A stretch of 64,000 nucleotides of DNA from Triticum aestivum (GCF_018294505.1 NC_057808.1:226669684-226733683), one strand, 5' to 3'. Shown: positions 1-12,034, counted from the stretch's first letter. A program made the numbers and translations. The notes: a model not told the origin generated them from the letters alone.

Positions 1-319
1 GAACAGAACCTAAACTTCTCCTTTTCCCTTATCTTCATATGTGGATTGTACAAATGTCCCATACACCTGCTATTAGACAAAACACAAAAGTGTGTGAAGC
101 ATTTTTATTCTGGATAACATAAATAGATTATTGAATAGTTTGCACTAGAAATCACCTGACAAATATGCATGTGTGCAATATTTTTGGTCGTATCCAAGGT
201 TGTCATGTCCTCATCAACATGCAAGTATCAAAAGGAAAGTCACGGCATGCATGCATGCATTGTAATTAATGCATCAGTAAACGTAAATTATTGAAATATA
301 TCGAGTGCACTGCTTTGAT
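1..319. other. AT-rich flank, no gene seen
   Basis: No open reading frame, RNA gene or element end is convincing here. A short alternating GCAT run lies near 244-260. The stretch is probably old intergenic DNA. Confidence 0.5.
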
Positions 320-1260
320 GTGTTGTGTCAACTCGTACAACAACGAGAAGTTTGATTACAACGCCCTCTCCTTCGCAAACTAAGCTCCGGTGTCTTAACT
401 GCACCTGCCTTTGGCTGTATGACAGGTGGGCCAGCCACCTGTTGGGCCCACCTGTCACACACCAAAAGGCAAGAGCAGTAAGTCAATGAAGCTGTGTCCC
501 TCCCTCGCCCATGAGCGTGGTAACTCGCAGGACTAGGATAAGCTTTTGCTACACGCTTTCCCTCCCGCACGCGGTGGACATGCAGCAGTTCATTCGGTGT
601 CGGATGGCCAGAAGCATACTGTAGTACTCCACTGCAGTAGTACCATCATTGTTCGACTTCCTGAAGAGGCGAAGAGCCAAGCGTAGCTCGGATGCTCGTG
701 TGGTAGTTTCATGTGTAGAGTAGTCTAGGATAACGTGTATCGTGCCTCTAAGCTTAAAATTGTTGGGGTCGGCTCCATTCTATGAGGCCGTCTCGAAGCA
801 TTTTTTATTAAAATAATCTTCTAGCCCTACCTATCATCCTGGTGATTGTAGTTTGCAGGCTCATCTGGTCAAGGAAGGTATATATATTTTAATTTGTGGT
901 GGGGTAAATGTTAGAGGTTGCACCAAATATATTGTACACTGCAGGTCTTTTAGCCAAGTTTAGAGGCAAGCATGTGGGGCCAGTGCTATGATGTCTTGCA
1001 TCAACTCGTACAACGAGGAGAAGCTTGATTTTACTACTACATGCCTTCTCCCTCGCCCATGCGCGCGGTGGCTTGCAGACGAGGACAAACTTTTGCTTAC
1101 TACAACAAGCTATCCCTCCTGCACGCGGTGGACGGACATGCAGAAGTTGATTCGATATTGTAGAAGTAGTAACATCATTGTTCGTCTTCTCGAAGAGGCG
1201 AAGAGCCAAGCACAACCCGAACGTGGCAGTTACGAACGCTCGCGTGGCAGTCTTTGTGTA
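320..1260. repeat. Diverged direct duplication (about 320-715 and 985-1250)
   Basis: Two segments in the same orientation share an ordered series of blocks: 'caactcgtacaac', 'gaagtttgatt/gaagcttgatt', 'cacgcggtggac', 'catcattgttcg' and 'gaagaggcgaagagccaag'. The first copy carries a hairpin MITE (393-484) that the second lacks, so the duplication predates the MITE or the second copy is the empty state. Neither copy keeps an open frame. They look like two decayed copies of one unidentified repeat. Confidence 0.6.
393..484. mobile_element. Small hairpin MITE, copy 1
   Basis: The arms are imperfect inverted repeats. The left arm reads cttaactgcacctgcctt... and the reverse complement of the right arm reads gacttactgctcttgcctt... 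They meet at a central gtgggcc/gggcccac core. A second member with the same plan lies at 32330-32426. There is no coding capacity, and the superfamily (possibly Mutator-like) is not certain because no clear target duplication was found. Confidence 0.5.
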
Positions 1261-1369
1261 GGGGTGGGGCATGCTGCGGAGGCTTGGAGCACGCATATAG
1301 CCAGGCTCTTGCATGAGACAAAATTGCTATGTAAGCAGGCTATAAGCCCACTATTGTAGTATACTAGTA

Positions 1370-1690
1370 CCTCCTTTCCGGTTTATAGGGCTCAATTCAA
1401 AATCCTCATCAACCAAGGTAGATGGTGAGTGGTGGAATAATTTTTGTAGTTTGCAAAAACACTCAATTAATGCACTCATTTTCGTCAAAAAATTATGTTT
1501 ACCAATGCATTAATTGCAATGCATGCACACATGAAGTCCATGCATTAGTTAATTTTCTCTTAATACTTGCATGCAATGATTTAATGCACCTTGAAATCTG
1601 AACATGTGGTAGGGAACCATCAAATTGAGACTTATAAAATGAGAAATCTAAAATTTTGAGATAAGCCCTATAAACCGAAAAGGAGGGGAG
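1370..1690. mobile_element. Stowaway-like MITE with TA target duplication
   Basis: The terminal inverted repeats are about 25-30 bp. The left end reads cctcctttccggtttatag and the reverse complement of the right end reads ctcccctccttttcggttta. TA flanks both sides (1368-1369 and 1691-1692), as expected for Tc1/mariner-derived MITEs. The interior is AT-rich and non-coding. Part of the interior (about 1446-1500) resembles 35395-35460, which suggests a second, degraded copy there. Confidence 0.7.
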
Positions 1691-1692
1691 TA

Positions 1693-2226
1693 GAATAGCC
1701 ATGTAAACCGGTAAGGAGTATTTGCCTTTCTAGAGATTTCAACAAGTGACTACACCCTAAATGAGTACAATGGAGCAAAATGAGTGAATCTACACCGTAA
1801 ATAAATACGTAGTTCTCTCGTTTTCCTCTCCGCCTTGGTCGCAGTGCACAATATTGAGTATATGACTAGCCGCTCTATCTACATGCGGGACATCAAAGCA
1901 TCCGGGCCCGCGTGCCATCCACCAAATCACAGTGAGGTGCTACAATCGAGACTCACCGGTCACCCCGGTGTGGCCGTCATGACCTTTATGCTCGTTGATG
2001 CCATTTCCCCCCTTTCTTGAAGAAAACCTCACTCCAGGCTACTCACTTCTGCGGTTTTTCTTCTGTACCGACGAAGGAAAGGTGGGCAAATCAATGGTGC
2101 TACTATATATTCATTCCAAGAATCTTCTTTTTGCGAAGCACCGACCGATTCTCACAGGCTATTCTTTTCCTGTTTTCATTGTGATTGTGGTTTCCTTTCG
2201 ATTGCTTTTTGTTTGTCAGTTCATTG
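1693..2226. other. Upstream region of the hypothetical gene
   Basis: No gene is supported. A TATATA stretch at 2104-2109 lies about 120 bp upstream of the ATG at 2227 and could be a TATA box. That is position-based inference only. Confidence 0.3.
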
Positions 2227-2898
2227 ATGGATCCTGGAGCAGTAGGCAAAGAGTTGCCGGCGGATAACCCACTCGAGACAGAGATCTCCAGGAAGCAAGC
2301 ACCGACCAACGAGTTGACCATGTTGGCAGGCCAACCTATGGAGACGAAGAACTCCAAGAAACAAGCACTGGCCAAAGTGTTGACGATGTTGGCGGACGAA
2401 CTCCTCAAAGAAAGCTGGAAGAACAGCAAGGGCCTCACCATGCCTACCCTAGAAACTCTAATGGCCACCTATGAGAGGCTCAAGGCCGAGTTTGAGGAGA
2501 TAGTCGCCGTTGAGAAGCAGTATTCCCCTCGCAAGGCGATGGCCCCCATCGAGGACAAGGAGATGGCCCCTAGAGGGATGGGATCCCCCGGTGAGCTGCA
2601 CAAGGTAAAAAAATAATGGCTTACCATAGTTGTGGTTTTTGATTATTTGCAATGTGCTTGCTAATATGTTAGGGTTGTGCAGGTGCCGGTGGACGTCCTT
2701 GATGATTCCGATATCATGGTCCGTCCTGTGGACAACGCCCCAGAGATCGTTTTTGATGTCGCGGTCCGTCCTGTGGACATCGCGCCGGAGATCGATTCCG
2801 ATGCCACTGTCCATCCTGTGGACATCGCCCCAGAGATCGATTCCCATGCCGCTGTCCATGCTGTGGTCATTGCCCGAGAGATCGATGACAAGAAATAG
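2227..2898 (+). CDS. Hypothetical two-exon repeat protein
   Basis: I do not recognise this gene. Exon 1 (2227-2604) ends in a whole codon before a GT at 2605. Exon 2 (2683-2898) follows a TGTGCAG acceptor, and both exons are in one phase, so a 78 bp intron joins them into about 197 residues ending in TAG. The N-terminal half holds two copies of a 21-residue unit (METxxSxKQAxxxxLTMLA). Exon 2 is four 15-residue (45 bp) units of the type VRPVDIAPEIDSDA, starting near 2720, 2765, 2810 and 2855. No domain, signal peptide or membrane segment is visible. Similar repeat proteins occur inside Triticeae transposons, so a captured or element-borne gene is possible. The intron boundaries and the preserved frame argue against chance. 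There is no expression evidence. Confidence 0.45.
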
Positions 2899-3162
2899 TT
2901 GGTCGCGCTAATCCTTCAGGGTAGTTTGCATTGTGTTTAATTACCAGAACATTGCGTGTTATCAAACCATCTTAGGGCTAGTGAACTGTCTTGTGTGGGC
3001 GGTACTTGCTAATTTTGTTTGATAGTGAATCATGCGAACCCTCTCCGAGTTATGGAAACAGATGTATCCTCACCAGCTTTTGATGTAATATATGGCATGC
3101 TTAGATGTAAGTTTGAACTGTTTATCATATCAGTAGGGCTTGTTTGATGATTCTTGGTGTTA
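2899..3162. other. Downstream flank, nothing recognised
   Basis: AT-rich sequence between the hypothetical gene and the target duplication of element A. No polyadenylation signal or element end is convincing. Confidence 0.4.
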
Positions 3163-3167
3163 GTAGG
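3163..3167. repeat. Target site duplication GTAGG, left copy (element A)
   Basis: GTAGG lies directly before the LTR start TGATACGTCTCC and recurs at 28654-28658 directly after the far LTR end. This ties the two ends, 25 kb apart, to a single insertion event. Confidence 0.85.
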
Positions 3168-3880
3168 TGATACGTCTCCAACGTATCTACTTTTCCAAAC
3201 ACTTTTGCCCTTGTTTTGGACTCTAACTTGCATGATTTGAATGGAACTAACCCGGACTGACGATGTTTTCAGCAGAACTGCCATGGTGTTATTTTTGTGC
3301 AGAAATAAAAGTTCTCGGAATGACCTGAAAATCCACGGAGACACGTTTTGGAATTAATGAAGAATATTGATGAAAGAATCAGCAATAGGGGGCCCACACC
3401 CTGTCCATGAGGGTGCAGGGCACGCCCCCCTGGGGCGCGCCCCCTGCCTCGTGCCCCCCTGGGACTCCACTGACCTCAACCCCAACTCCATATATTCACT
3501 TTCGGGGAGGAAAAAATAAGACAGAAGGATTCATCGCGTTTTACGATACAGAGCCGCTGCCAAGCCTTAATCTTCCTTGAAAGGGCTGATCTGGAGTCCG
3601 TTCGGGGCTCCAGAGAGGGGAATCCGTCGCCATTGTCATCATCAACCATCCGACATCACCAATTTCATGATGCTCACTGCCATGCGTGAGTAATCCTATC
3701 ATAGGCTTGCTGGACGGTGATGGGTTGGATGAGATTTACCATGTAATCGAGTTAGTTTTGTTAGGGTTTGATCCCTAGTATCCATTATGTTCTAATATTG
3801 ATGTTGCTATGACTTTGCTATGCTTAATGCTTGTCACTAGGGCCCGAGTGCCATGATTTCAGATCTGAACCTATTATCTT
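3168..3880 (+). repeat. Element A 5' LTR, first part
   Basis: Matches 19778-20273 plus 27770-27967, the parts of the 3' LTR. It breaks off at 'attatctt', where element B begins. Relative to the 3' LTR, the segment equivalent to 27968-28393 (about 426 bp) is missing between this part and 13539. Confidence 0.85.
3488..3497 (+). promoter_or_regulatory. Possible TATA box of the A-type LTR
   Basis: CATATATTC lies in the mid-LTR, just before the purine-rich stretch ggggaggaaaaaataag. The equivalent in the 3' LTR is gtatattc near 20085. Position and base composition suggest a core promoter. No transcription start is known. Confidence 0.35.
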
Positions 3881-5458
3881 GAGCACTGCGTTGGTTTTCC
3901 CTTGAAGAGGAAAGGGTGATGCAGCAAAGTAGCGTAAGTATTTCCCTCAGTTTTTGAGAACCAAGGAATCAATCCAATAGGAGGCTACGCGCGAGTCCCT
4001 CGCACCTACACAAAAAAAATAAATCCTCGCAACCAACGCGATAAGGGGTTGTCAATCCCTACACGGTCACTTACGAGAGTGAGATCTGATAGATAAGATA
4101 GGATAATATTTTTGGTATTTTTATGATAAAGATGCAAAGTAAAATAAAAGCAAAGTAAAAAAGCAACGGGAATAACTAAGTGTTGGAAGATTAATATGAT
4201 GAAGATAGACCCGGGGGCCATAGGTTTCACTAGTGGCTTCTCTCAAGAGCATAAGTATTTTATGGTGGGTGACAAATTACTGTTGAGCAATTGACAGAAT
4301 TGAGCATAGTTATGAGAATATCTAGGTATGATCATGTATATAGGCATCACGTCCGAGACAAGTAGACCGACTCCTGCCTGCATCTACTACTATTACTCCA
4401 CACATCGACCGCTATCCAGCATGCATCTAGAGTATTAAGTTCATAAGAACAGAGTAACGCCTTAAGCAAGATGCCATGATGTAGAGGGATAAATTCATGC
4501 AATATGATAAAAACGCCATCTTGTTATCCTCGATGGCAACAATACAATACGTGCCTTGTTGCCCCTACTGTCACTGGGAAAGGACACCGCAAGATTGAAC
4601 CCAAAGCTAAGCACTTCTCCCATTGCAAGAAAGATCAATCTAGTAGGCCAAACCAAAATGGTAATTTGAGGAGACTTGCAAAGATAACCAATCATACATA
4701 AAAGAATTCAGAAGATTCAAATATTGTTCATAGATAAACTTGATCATAAACCCACAATTCATTGGTCTCAACAAACACACCGCAAAACAAGATTACATCG
4801 AATAGATCTCCACGAGAGAGGGGGAGAACATTGTATTGAGATCCAAAAAGAGAGAAGAATCCATCTAGCTAATAACTATGGACCCGAAGGTCTGAGGTAA
4901 ACTACTCACACATCATCGAAGAGGCTATGGTGTTGATGTAGAAGCCCTCCATGATCGATGCCCCCTCCGGCGGAGCTCCGCAACAGGCCCCAAGATGGGA
5001 TCTCGTGCGTACAGAAGGTTGCGGCGGTGGAATTAGGTTTTTGGCTCCGTATCTGATCGTTTGGGGGTACGTAGGTATATATAGGAGGAAGGAGTACGTC
5101 GGTGGAGCAACAGGGGGCCCACGAGGGTGGAGGGCGCGCTTGGGGGGGGGGGGGTATGCGCGCCCCCTACCTCGTGGCTTCCCTGTTGGTTGCTTGACGT
5201 AGGGTCCAAGTCTCCTGGATCATGTTCGTTCCTAAAATCACATCCCCGAAGGTTTCATTCCGTTTGGACTCCGTTTGATATTCTTTTTCTACGAAACTCT
5301 GAAATAAGCAAAAAACAACAATTCTGGGCTGGGCCTCCGGTTAATAGGTTAGTCCCAAAAATAATATAAAAGTGAATAATAAAGCCCAATAATGTCCAAA
5401 ACAGAAGATAATATAGCATGGAGCAATCAAAAATTATAGATACGTTGGAGACGTATCA
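3877..5458 (-). repeat. Element B 3' LTR (left copy)
   Basis: Near-identical to 12035-13538 apart from an extra 85-90 bp block and the lost terminus at the 3877-3880 junction. The inner border is fixed by the polypurine tract that follows. Confidence 0.8.
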
Positions 5459-5475
5459 AGCATCCCCAAGCTTAA
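5459..5475 (-). promoter_or_regulatory. Polypurine tract of element B
   Basis: In element sense this reads TTAAGCTTGGGGATGCT, directly before the LTR start TGATACG. The placement is standard for priming plus-strand synthesis. Confidence 0.75.
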
Positions 5476-7369
5476 TTCCTGCTCGTCCTCGAGTAGGTAA
5501 ATGATAAAAACAGAATTTTTGATGTGGAATGCTACTAGGCATAATTTCAATGTAATTCTTCTTAACTGTGGTATGAATATTCAGATCCGAAAGATTCAAG
5601 ATAAAAGTTTAATATTGACATAAAAAATAATAATACTTCAAGCATACTAACCAAGCAATCATGTCTTCTCAAAATAACATGGCCAAAGAAAGTTATCCCT
5701 ACAAAATCATATAGTCTGGCTATGCTCTATCTTCACCACACAAAGTATTTAAAGCATGCACAACCCCATGACAAGCCAAGCAATTGTTTCATACTTTTGG
5801 TGTTCTCAAACTTTTTCAATCTTCACGCAATACATGAGCGTGAGCCATGGACATAACACTATATGTGGAATAGAATGGTGGTTGTGGAGAAGACAAAAAG
5901 GGAGAAGATAGTCTCACATCAACTAGGCGTATCAACGGGCTATGGAGATGCCCATCAATAGATATCAATGTGAGTGAGTAGGGATTGCCATGCAACGGAT
6001 GCACTAGAGCTATAAGTATATGAAAGCTCAACAAAAGAAACTAAGCGGGTGTGCATCCAACTCGCTTGCTCACGAAGACCTAGGGCATTTTGAGGAAGCC
6101 CATCATTGGAATATACAAGCCAAGTTCTATAATGAAAAATTCCCACTAGTATATGAAAGTGATAAAATGAGAGACTCTCTATCATGAAGATCATGGTGCT
6201 ACTTTGAAGCACAAGTGTGGTAAAAGGATAGTAACATTGTCCCTTCTCTCTTTTTCTCTCATAATTTTTTTGGGCCTTCTTTTATGGCCTCTTTTTTTTT
6301 GTCTGGAGTCTCATCCCGACTTGTGGGGGAATCATAGTCTCCATCATCCTTTCCTCACTTGGGACAATGCTCTAAAAATGATGATCATCACACTTTTATT
6401 TACTTACAACTTCAGCAATTACAACTCAATACTTAGAACAAAATATGACTCTATGTGAATGCCTCCGGCGGTGTACCGGGATATGCAATGAATCAAGAGT
6501 GACATGTATGAAAGAATTATGAACGGTGGCTTTGCCACAAATACGATGTCAACTACATGATCATGCAAAGCAATATGACAATGATGGAGCGTGTCATAAT
6601 AATCGGAACGGTGGTAAGTTGCATGGCAATATATCTCGGAATGGCTATGGAAATGCCATGATAGGTAGGTATGGTGGCTGTTTTGAGGAAGGTTTATGGT
6701 GGGTGTATGATACCGGCGAAAAGTGCGCGGTATTAGAGAGGCTAGCAATGGTGGAAGGAAGAAAGTGCGTATAATCCATGGACTCAACATTAGTCATAAA
6801 GAACTCATATACTTATTGCAAAAATCTACAAGTTATCAAAGCAAAGTATTACACGCATGCTCCTAGGGGGATAGATTGGTCGGAAAAGACCATCGCTCGT
6901 CCCCGACCGCCACTCATAAGGAAGACAATCAATAAATAAATTATGCTCCGACTTCATCACATAATGGTTCACCATACGTGCATGCTACGGGAATCACAAA
7001 CTTTAACACAAGTATCTCTCAAATTCAAAACTACTCAACTAGCATGACTCTAATATCACCATCTTTATATCTCAAAACAATTATCAAGCATCAAACTGTT
7101 CTTAGTATTCAACACACTCATAAGAAAGTTTTTACTAATCTTGAATACCTAGCATATTAGGATTATTTAAGCAAATTACCATGCTATTTAAGACTCTCAA
7201 AATAATCTAAGTGAAGCATGAGAGATCAATAGTTTCTATAAAACAAATCCACCACCGTGCTCTAAAAGATATAAGTGAAGTACTAGAGCAAAACTATATA
7301 ACTCAAAAGATATATGTGAAGCACATAGAGTATTCTAATAATTTCTGAATCATGTGTGTCTCTCTCAAA
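5476..7369 (-). other. Element B non-coding interior, part 1
   Basis: About 1.9 kb with no coding capacity on either strand. It aligns block by block with 21877-23790 of element C (shared blocks include 'gaatgcctccggcggtgtaccggg' and 'gaccatcgctcgtccccgaccgcc'). Conservation of a long non-coding stretch in both elements suggests packaging, RNA or integration signals, or simple recent common origin. Confidence 0.6.
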
Positions 7370-7374
7370 AGGTG

Positions 7375-10152
7375 TGTAACATCCCAAATTTTCAATTTGG
7401 AATGTTATACATTAGATCATCATTGCATAGCATATTTTATTGCATTCTGGCAAATCCTCGAAAAAAATCCTAAGCAACTCAAGGACTCTCGGAGAGAGTT
7501 GGGGATTTCGTGGTTTTCATATTTGATTTTTATCAAATAATGAAACGAGGATTTTGGATTTAATTATTTTTCTCTCCGAAAATATTTCGTATTAAAATAA
7601 ATGAGAGGAGAAAATATGACTTCTCCAAAATAATTGAAATATTGGAGGAAAAATATTAAAATCAAATATTGGATTTTATTCGGGTTTTAATTGCAATTTT
7701 AATTGCATTAGAAGAATTGCACATTTTCAAAACTACATTTTTGGGCCAAGAAAATGCTCATCTTGTTCTAATTATTTTAATTAGACGGTGAAAATTTGTT
7801 TTAGCATTTTTGGATTTTTATTTATTTTTCTATGGTTTTTTTAGATTCGGCATTTTTTTTAAAGGTCGCCCGAGCGCTGACTGGGCCGAAGCCCCGCCGA
7901 CAACCCAGCTTCCCCGCGCGGCCCAGCCGCTGTCGTCTCCCACCTGGAGTCGGACGCCGCCGCCGCCGCCCGTGTCCCGCTAGGACACCGCCGCCGCCTT
8001 GCCCCCTCCCCCACGGCACCCCCTCCCCTCCTAAAATCACCCCACCCCGCCCCCTCTCCCTCACCCCGTTCCCCGACCCGACGCCGCCCGCCGGAGCTCG
8101 AAGCCGCCACCGCCGAGAGGAGCCGAAGCCGCCGCCGCCCGGAGCCCGTCGCCGCCCCGACGACCCCGCAGCCCCGCCGCCCCTCGCCGCACCTCGCCCG
8201 ACCCGCTGGAGCCCGTCCCGAGCCTCGCCGGAGGTTAGCCGGAGCCGCCGCTGTTCGCCGTCCGTTTTTTTTTAAAACCGCCTCGGTTTATTTTATTTTT
8301 ATTTTTTTCTCAAAACCCTAGATTTTTTTAAATAGATCGGTTTATTTTTTTTCTTCGGTTTAATTAATTAGTGAACGTTCACCGATCCGTTCGTTTTAAC
8401 GAACGTGTTCGTCGGTTAGTCGCTGTTAATGAATGTCCGTTCGTTTAACTGTTCGTCAGTTTTCTTTTCGTTGGATTTTCCGCGATTATTCCAGATCGCG
8501 ATTTCTGATCAGATTTTCGTTTTAGTTTATCTTTTCGCTCGTTTATCGGAATCAGGCGATTCAAGCGCCTAGAATTTCGTCTTGAAATTCTCTTTCCGTT
8601 TAACCTACTCAAACAAGTTTTTTCTACTGTAAAATTTGACTTAGATCCAGATTAGTAAACAAGCTTGTTTCTCTCGTCGTTTGACTTTCATTGCTTCGTT
8701 CGAATTGATTCTTAATGCAAATCGGAGTTCTTAAGTTGAACTTTCTGGTTAGATCTTTTATTTGAGTTTTACCTGTGCATTTGGTGAGTGCTTATTGTAT
8801 GCTTGTTTGTTTGCGATAGAGTACCGGAGTGCGCCGCTTGCTACTTCGAATCTCTAAGTTTCACGGATCATCAGCAAGGCAAGTAACACTTTGATCATAC
8901 CTTTTTACTACCCAGTTTTATTTCATTAGACCAACCCTCAAACATTGCATGATTAGGATCTAATTAAATTGTGGGTATTGGGAAGCAGTTGAGGTAGTAC
9001 CTATTGCCCTGTTTATTATCAAACCCTTGGGAGTTACTTCTACGTTTGCTTATATCGCTATGCTATGCTAGTAGACGTGGATTGGGTTTGAGAGATATTC
9101 ACGACAGATGTGAGATTTTTAATTAATGGTTTACTTAAGGTGGCAACTAAAACTCACATCTGGGTGGATTGAGGCACCTGGAGAACCCAGTGTTGCCTGT
9201 TTTTCTAAGGACCGCCACCCAGGCTCAAAGGGATCATAAGATTATTCATGCTAGAAGCTTCCGTGTGCAGCCACAAGCTATTATGGGCTCTAGCATAGTT
9301 GAGTAGGTTACATGATCTCTTGAAGAGGTGGGCTAGCAGATGTAGGGGAAAGTAGGTGTAACTGTCCACCCGGAGTAAAGAGTTATTGTTTCTGAAAGAC
9401 TGTGTCTCGGTCATCCGTTTCTCAAACATCATGCAGTGCGAGAATCAAGCAGAGGCGATCGAGTCTTGTGGGGAAAAGTGCGCAAACCTCTGCAGAGTGT
9501 ACAAACTAATCATGGTTAGCCGTGTCCCCGGTTATGGACAACTTGAGTATCTAGTACTTGGATTATCATGTGAATCTCATCACCGTGTTACTTTAATTAA
9601 TTTTGTTGGGATAACAATGATACTTAATTGGGATTGAGAATGCTGTCAACCATTCTCAATGTTTAACAACGACCATGATAGTTAAATAAAATTTATTCCT
9701 TTGCAGTAGGGAAAATTTGGCTTTTCGCAAAACTGTAACCATAGAGCCTTCTACCAGCCATATATGCATGTAGCATAGCATTATTATGTTCATTACTCTC
9801 TATGTGTTACATTGCCAGCATATTCCATGTGCTGACCCGTTTTCGGGCTGCAACGTTTTATGTTGCAGACTTTTCAGACAACGAGTAAGGTGCCTTAGGT
9901 CGTGGTCTTATACTCAGTGATGCCGTTGGAGTTGATGGACTCACTATTCTTCCAAGTCTTCCGCTGTTATTGTATTAGATGGCCTTAAGCCATATTTATC
10001 ATACTTATTTCTCTTTTGAGGTACTCGATGTAATAAGTGTGTGATTGCTACTCTGTTATAAATCCTCCATTTGTACTGTGCGTGTCAGCATTACTGATCC
10101 AGGGATGACACTAAAGCACATAGCACAGACTGTTTGAGGTCTGGTCGCTACA
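7375..10152 (+). mobile_element. Solo LTR of the Tekay-like chromovirus family
   Basis: Starts TGTAACATCCC and ends ...GTCGCTACA. AGGTG flanks both sides (7370-7374 and 10153-10157), so this is a true insertion reduced to one LTR by recombination. It is homologous along its length to the chromovirus LTRs at 53270-55973 and 61411-64000. It contains a GC-rich block (about 7860-8260) and a GTTCG/CGAAC-rich block (about 8370-8470). The ORFs it holds are by-products of the LTR sequence. The uninterrupted site survives in element C near 23785-23800. Confidence 0.9.
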
Positions 10153-10157
10153 AGGTG

Positions 10158-11123
10158 TGTACAGCAAAGATGATTGTGGTAAACTAAAAATCAAAGACTC
10201 AAATCATACAAGACGCTCCAAGCAAAACACATATCATGTGGTGAATAAAAATATAGCTCCAAGTAAAGTTACCGATGGAAGTAGACGAAAGAGGGGATGC
10301 CTTCCGGGGCATCCCCAAGCTTTGGCTTTTTGGTGTCCTTAGATTATCTTGGGGGTGCCATGGGCATCCCAAAGCTTAGGCTCTTGCCACTCCTTGTTCC
10401 ATAATCCATCAAATCTTTCACCCAAAACTTGAAAACTTCACAACACAAAACTTAACAGAAAATCTCGTGAGCTCCGTTAGCGATAGAAAACAAAAGACCA
10501 CTTCAAGATACTGTAATGAACTCATTCTTTATTTATATTGGTGTTAAACCTACTTTATTCCAACTTCTCTATGGTTTATAAACTATTTTACTAGCCATAG
10601 ATTCATCAAAATAAGCAAACAACACACGAAAAACAGAATCTGTCAAAAACAGAACAGTCTGTAGTAATCTGTAACTAACGCAAACTTCTGGAACACCAAA
10701 AAATCAGCCAAAATAGGACGACCTAGACAATTTGTTTATTGATCAGCAGCAATTGGAATAAATATTTTATCACGTTCTTGTGATTTTCAACAATTATTTT
10801 CGTGAACAGAAAGTTTCTGGAAATTTCTGCAAGATCAAATTACTATCATCCAAGAAGATCCTATAGGTTTAACTTGGCACAAACACTAATTAAAACATAA
10901 AAACACATCTAACCAGAGGCTAGAACAAATATTTATTCCTAAACAGAAGCAAAAAGCAAAAAAACTAAAAATAAAATTGGGTTGCCTCCCAACAAGCGCT
11001 ATCGTTTAACGCCCCTAGCTAGGCATAAAAGCAAGGATAGATCTAGGTATTGCCATCTTTGGTAGGAAATCCTTCAATGAGACATCTATCATTCTTAGGA
11101 GTTTCTTTATTTTTATTGATTAT
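10158..11123 (-). other. Element B non-coding interior, part 2, with polypurine-like repeats
   Basis: Continues the part cut by the solo LTR and matches 23796-24665 of C. Two internal copies of a motif very like the true polypurine tract (gcatccccaagctttggc at 10309-10326, gcatcccaaagcttaggc at 10364-10381) lie close together. There is no ORF. Confidence 0.6.
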
Positions 11124-11855
11124 CTAACTTTTAGGCACAAGATCGAAAAATTCATTTGTAACAAATGGTTCCTTAATGATAGCAAAAAGATTGGGATGAA
11201 TACTTATAGATTTGAGATCCGCAGTTTCCTTACTAGAGGATTCACCCTTATTTTTAGGAACATACATAAGCTTGGCAATTTTAGTGGGAGGACTTGGAGT
11301 ATTCTTTACGGAAGAAAAAGCGGTTCCCAAGTTCGTAATGATACCCTCAAGTTTATCGATTCTAGTGGAATCTTGATTTATTCTTTCATTAACTATGGGT
11401 TCCTTCTCCTTAATATTTTTCAAAGTGACTCCTACTTTGGATCCATATTGGGTAATTTGATTGTGTATCTTTTTATCCAAATTTTCGATTAACTCTACAG
11501 TAGCAACTTTATTTTCAATAATTTCAAGTCTTTGCATTACATGCTCCAAAGTTAACATAGTTCCATTAACCAAAAGAGGTGGTGAGACAAACAAATCTAT
11601 CATAGCATTATAAGAATCAAAAGTATGGCTACCCAAGAAGTTCCCTCCGGTAATGGTGTCAAGAATATATCTATACCAAGGATTGGTGCCTACATAAAAA
11701 TTGCGGAGAAGAACGGAAGTAGATTGCTTCCTGGTAGATCTATTTTGAGCATTGCAAATTCTATACCAAGCGTCTTTTAGATTTTCTCCCTCCCTTTGTT
11801 TAAAATTGAGAACTTCATTTTCGGGAGACAACGGAGAAGATAAAGGACTAGCCAT
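11124..11855 (-). CDS. Gag-like protein of element B
   Basis: An unbroken 243-residue ORF. I chose the ATG at 11855 (MASPLSSPL...) because the open frame upstream runs through the primer site into the LTR. Residues about 20-75 (from LNFKQREGENLKDAW through FYVGTNPWYRYILDTITGG) follow the pattern of the C-terminal half of plant gypsy Gag. The middle (about 90-160) is heptad-like and probably coiled coil, and the C-terminus is Lys/Ser-rich. There is no zinc knuckle, protease or polymerase. Gag would build the cytoplasmic particle, with enzymes supplied by another element. Element C carries an unrelated ORF at this position. Being intact does not prove function. Confidence 0.6.
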   Translation of the reverse strand: MASPLSSPLSPENEVLNFKQREGENLKDAWYRICNAQNRSTRKQSTSVLLRNFYVGTNPWYRYILDTITGGNFLGSHTFDSYNAMIDLFVSPPLLVNGTMLTLEHVMQRLEIIENKVATVELIENLDKKIHNQITQYGSKVGVTLKNIKEKEPIVNERINQDSTRIDKLEGIITNLGTAFSSVKNTPSPPTKIAKLMYVPKNKGESSSKETADLKSISIHPNLFAIIKEPFVTNEFFDLVPKS

Positions 11856-12005
11856 AACGGAAAAGAGGTGAACGAAAAAGAGAGGGCGAATAAAACGGCA
11901 AGGGTGAAGTGGGGGAGAGGAAAACGAGAGGCAAATGGCAAATAATGTAATGCGGGAGATAAGGGTTTGTGATGGGTACTTGGTATGTTGAATTTTGCGT
12001 AGACC

Positions 12006-12023
12006 TCCCCGGCAATGGCGCCA
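12006..12023 (-). promoter_or_regulatory. Primer binding site of element B (tRNA-Asp type)
   Basis: In element sense TGGCGCCATTGCCGGGGA, complementary to the 3' end of plant tRNA-Asp with one mismatch. It starts about 11 bases inside the LTR border. Confidence 0.75.
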
Positions 12024-12034
12024 GAAATCCTTCT

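Noticed and set aside
7832..8275. 147-codon Pro/Arg-rich ORF in the LTR
   Set aside because: A GC-rich stretch without stops on several frames; composition explains it. The same applies to ORFs at 36346-37262 and 61831-62182.
9386..9637. An 83-codon ORF conserved at 9386-9637, 55209-55460 and 63244-63495
   Set aside because: It lies wholly in the LTR and the related LTR at 35947-39259 breaks it while the DNA blocks stay similar, so it reflects LTR similarity rather than coding selection.
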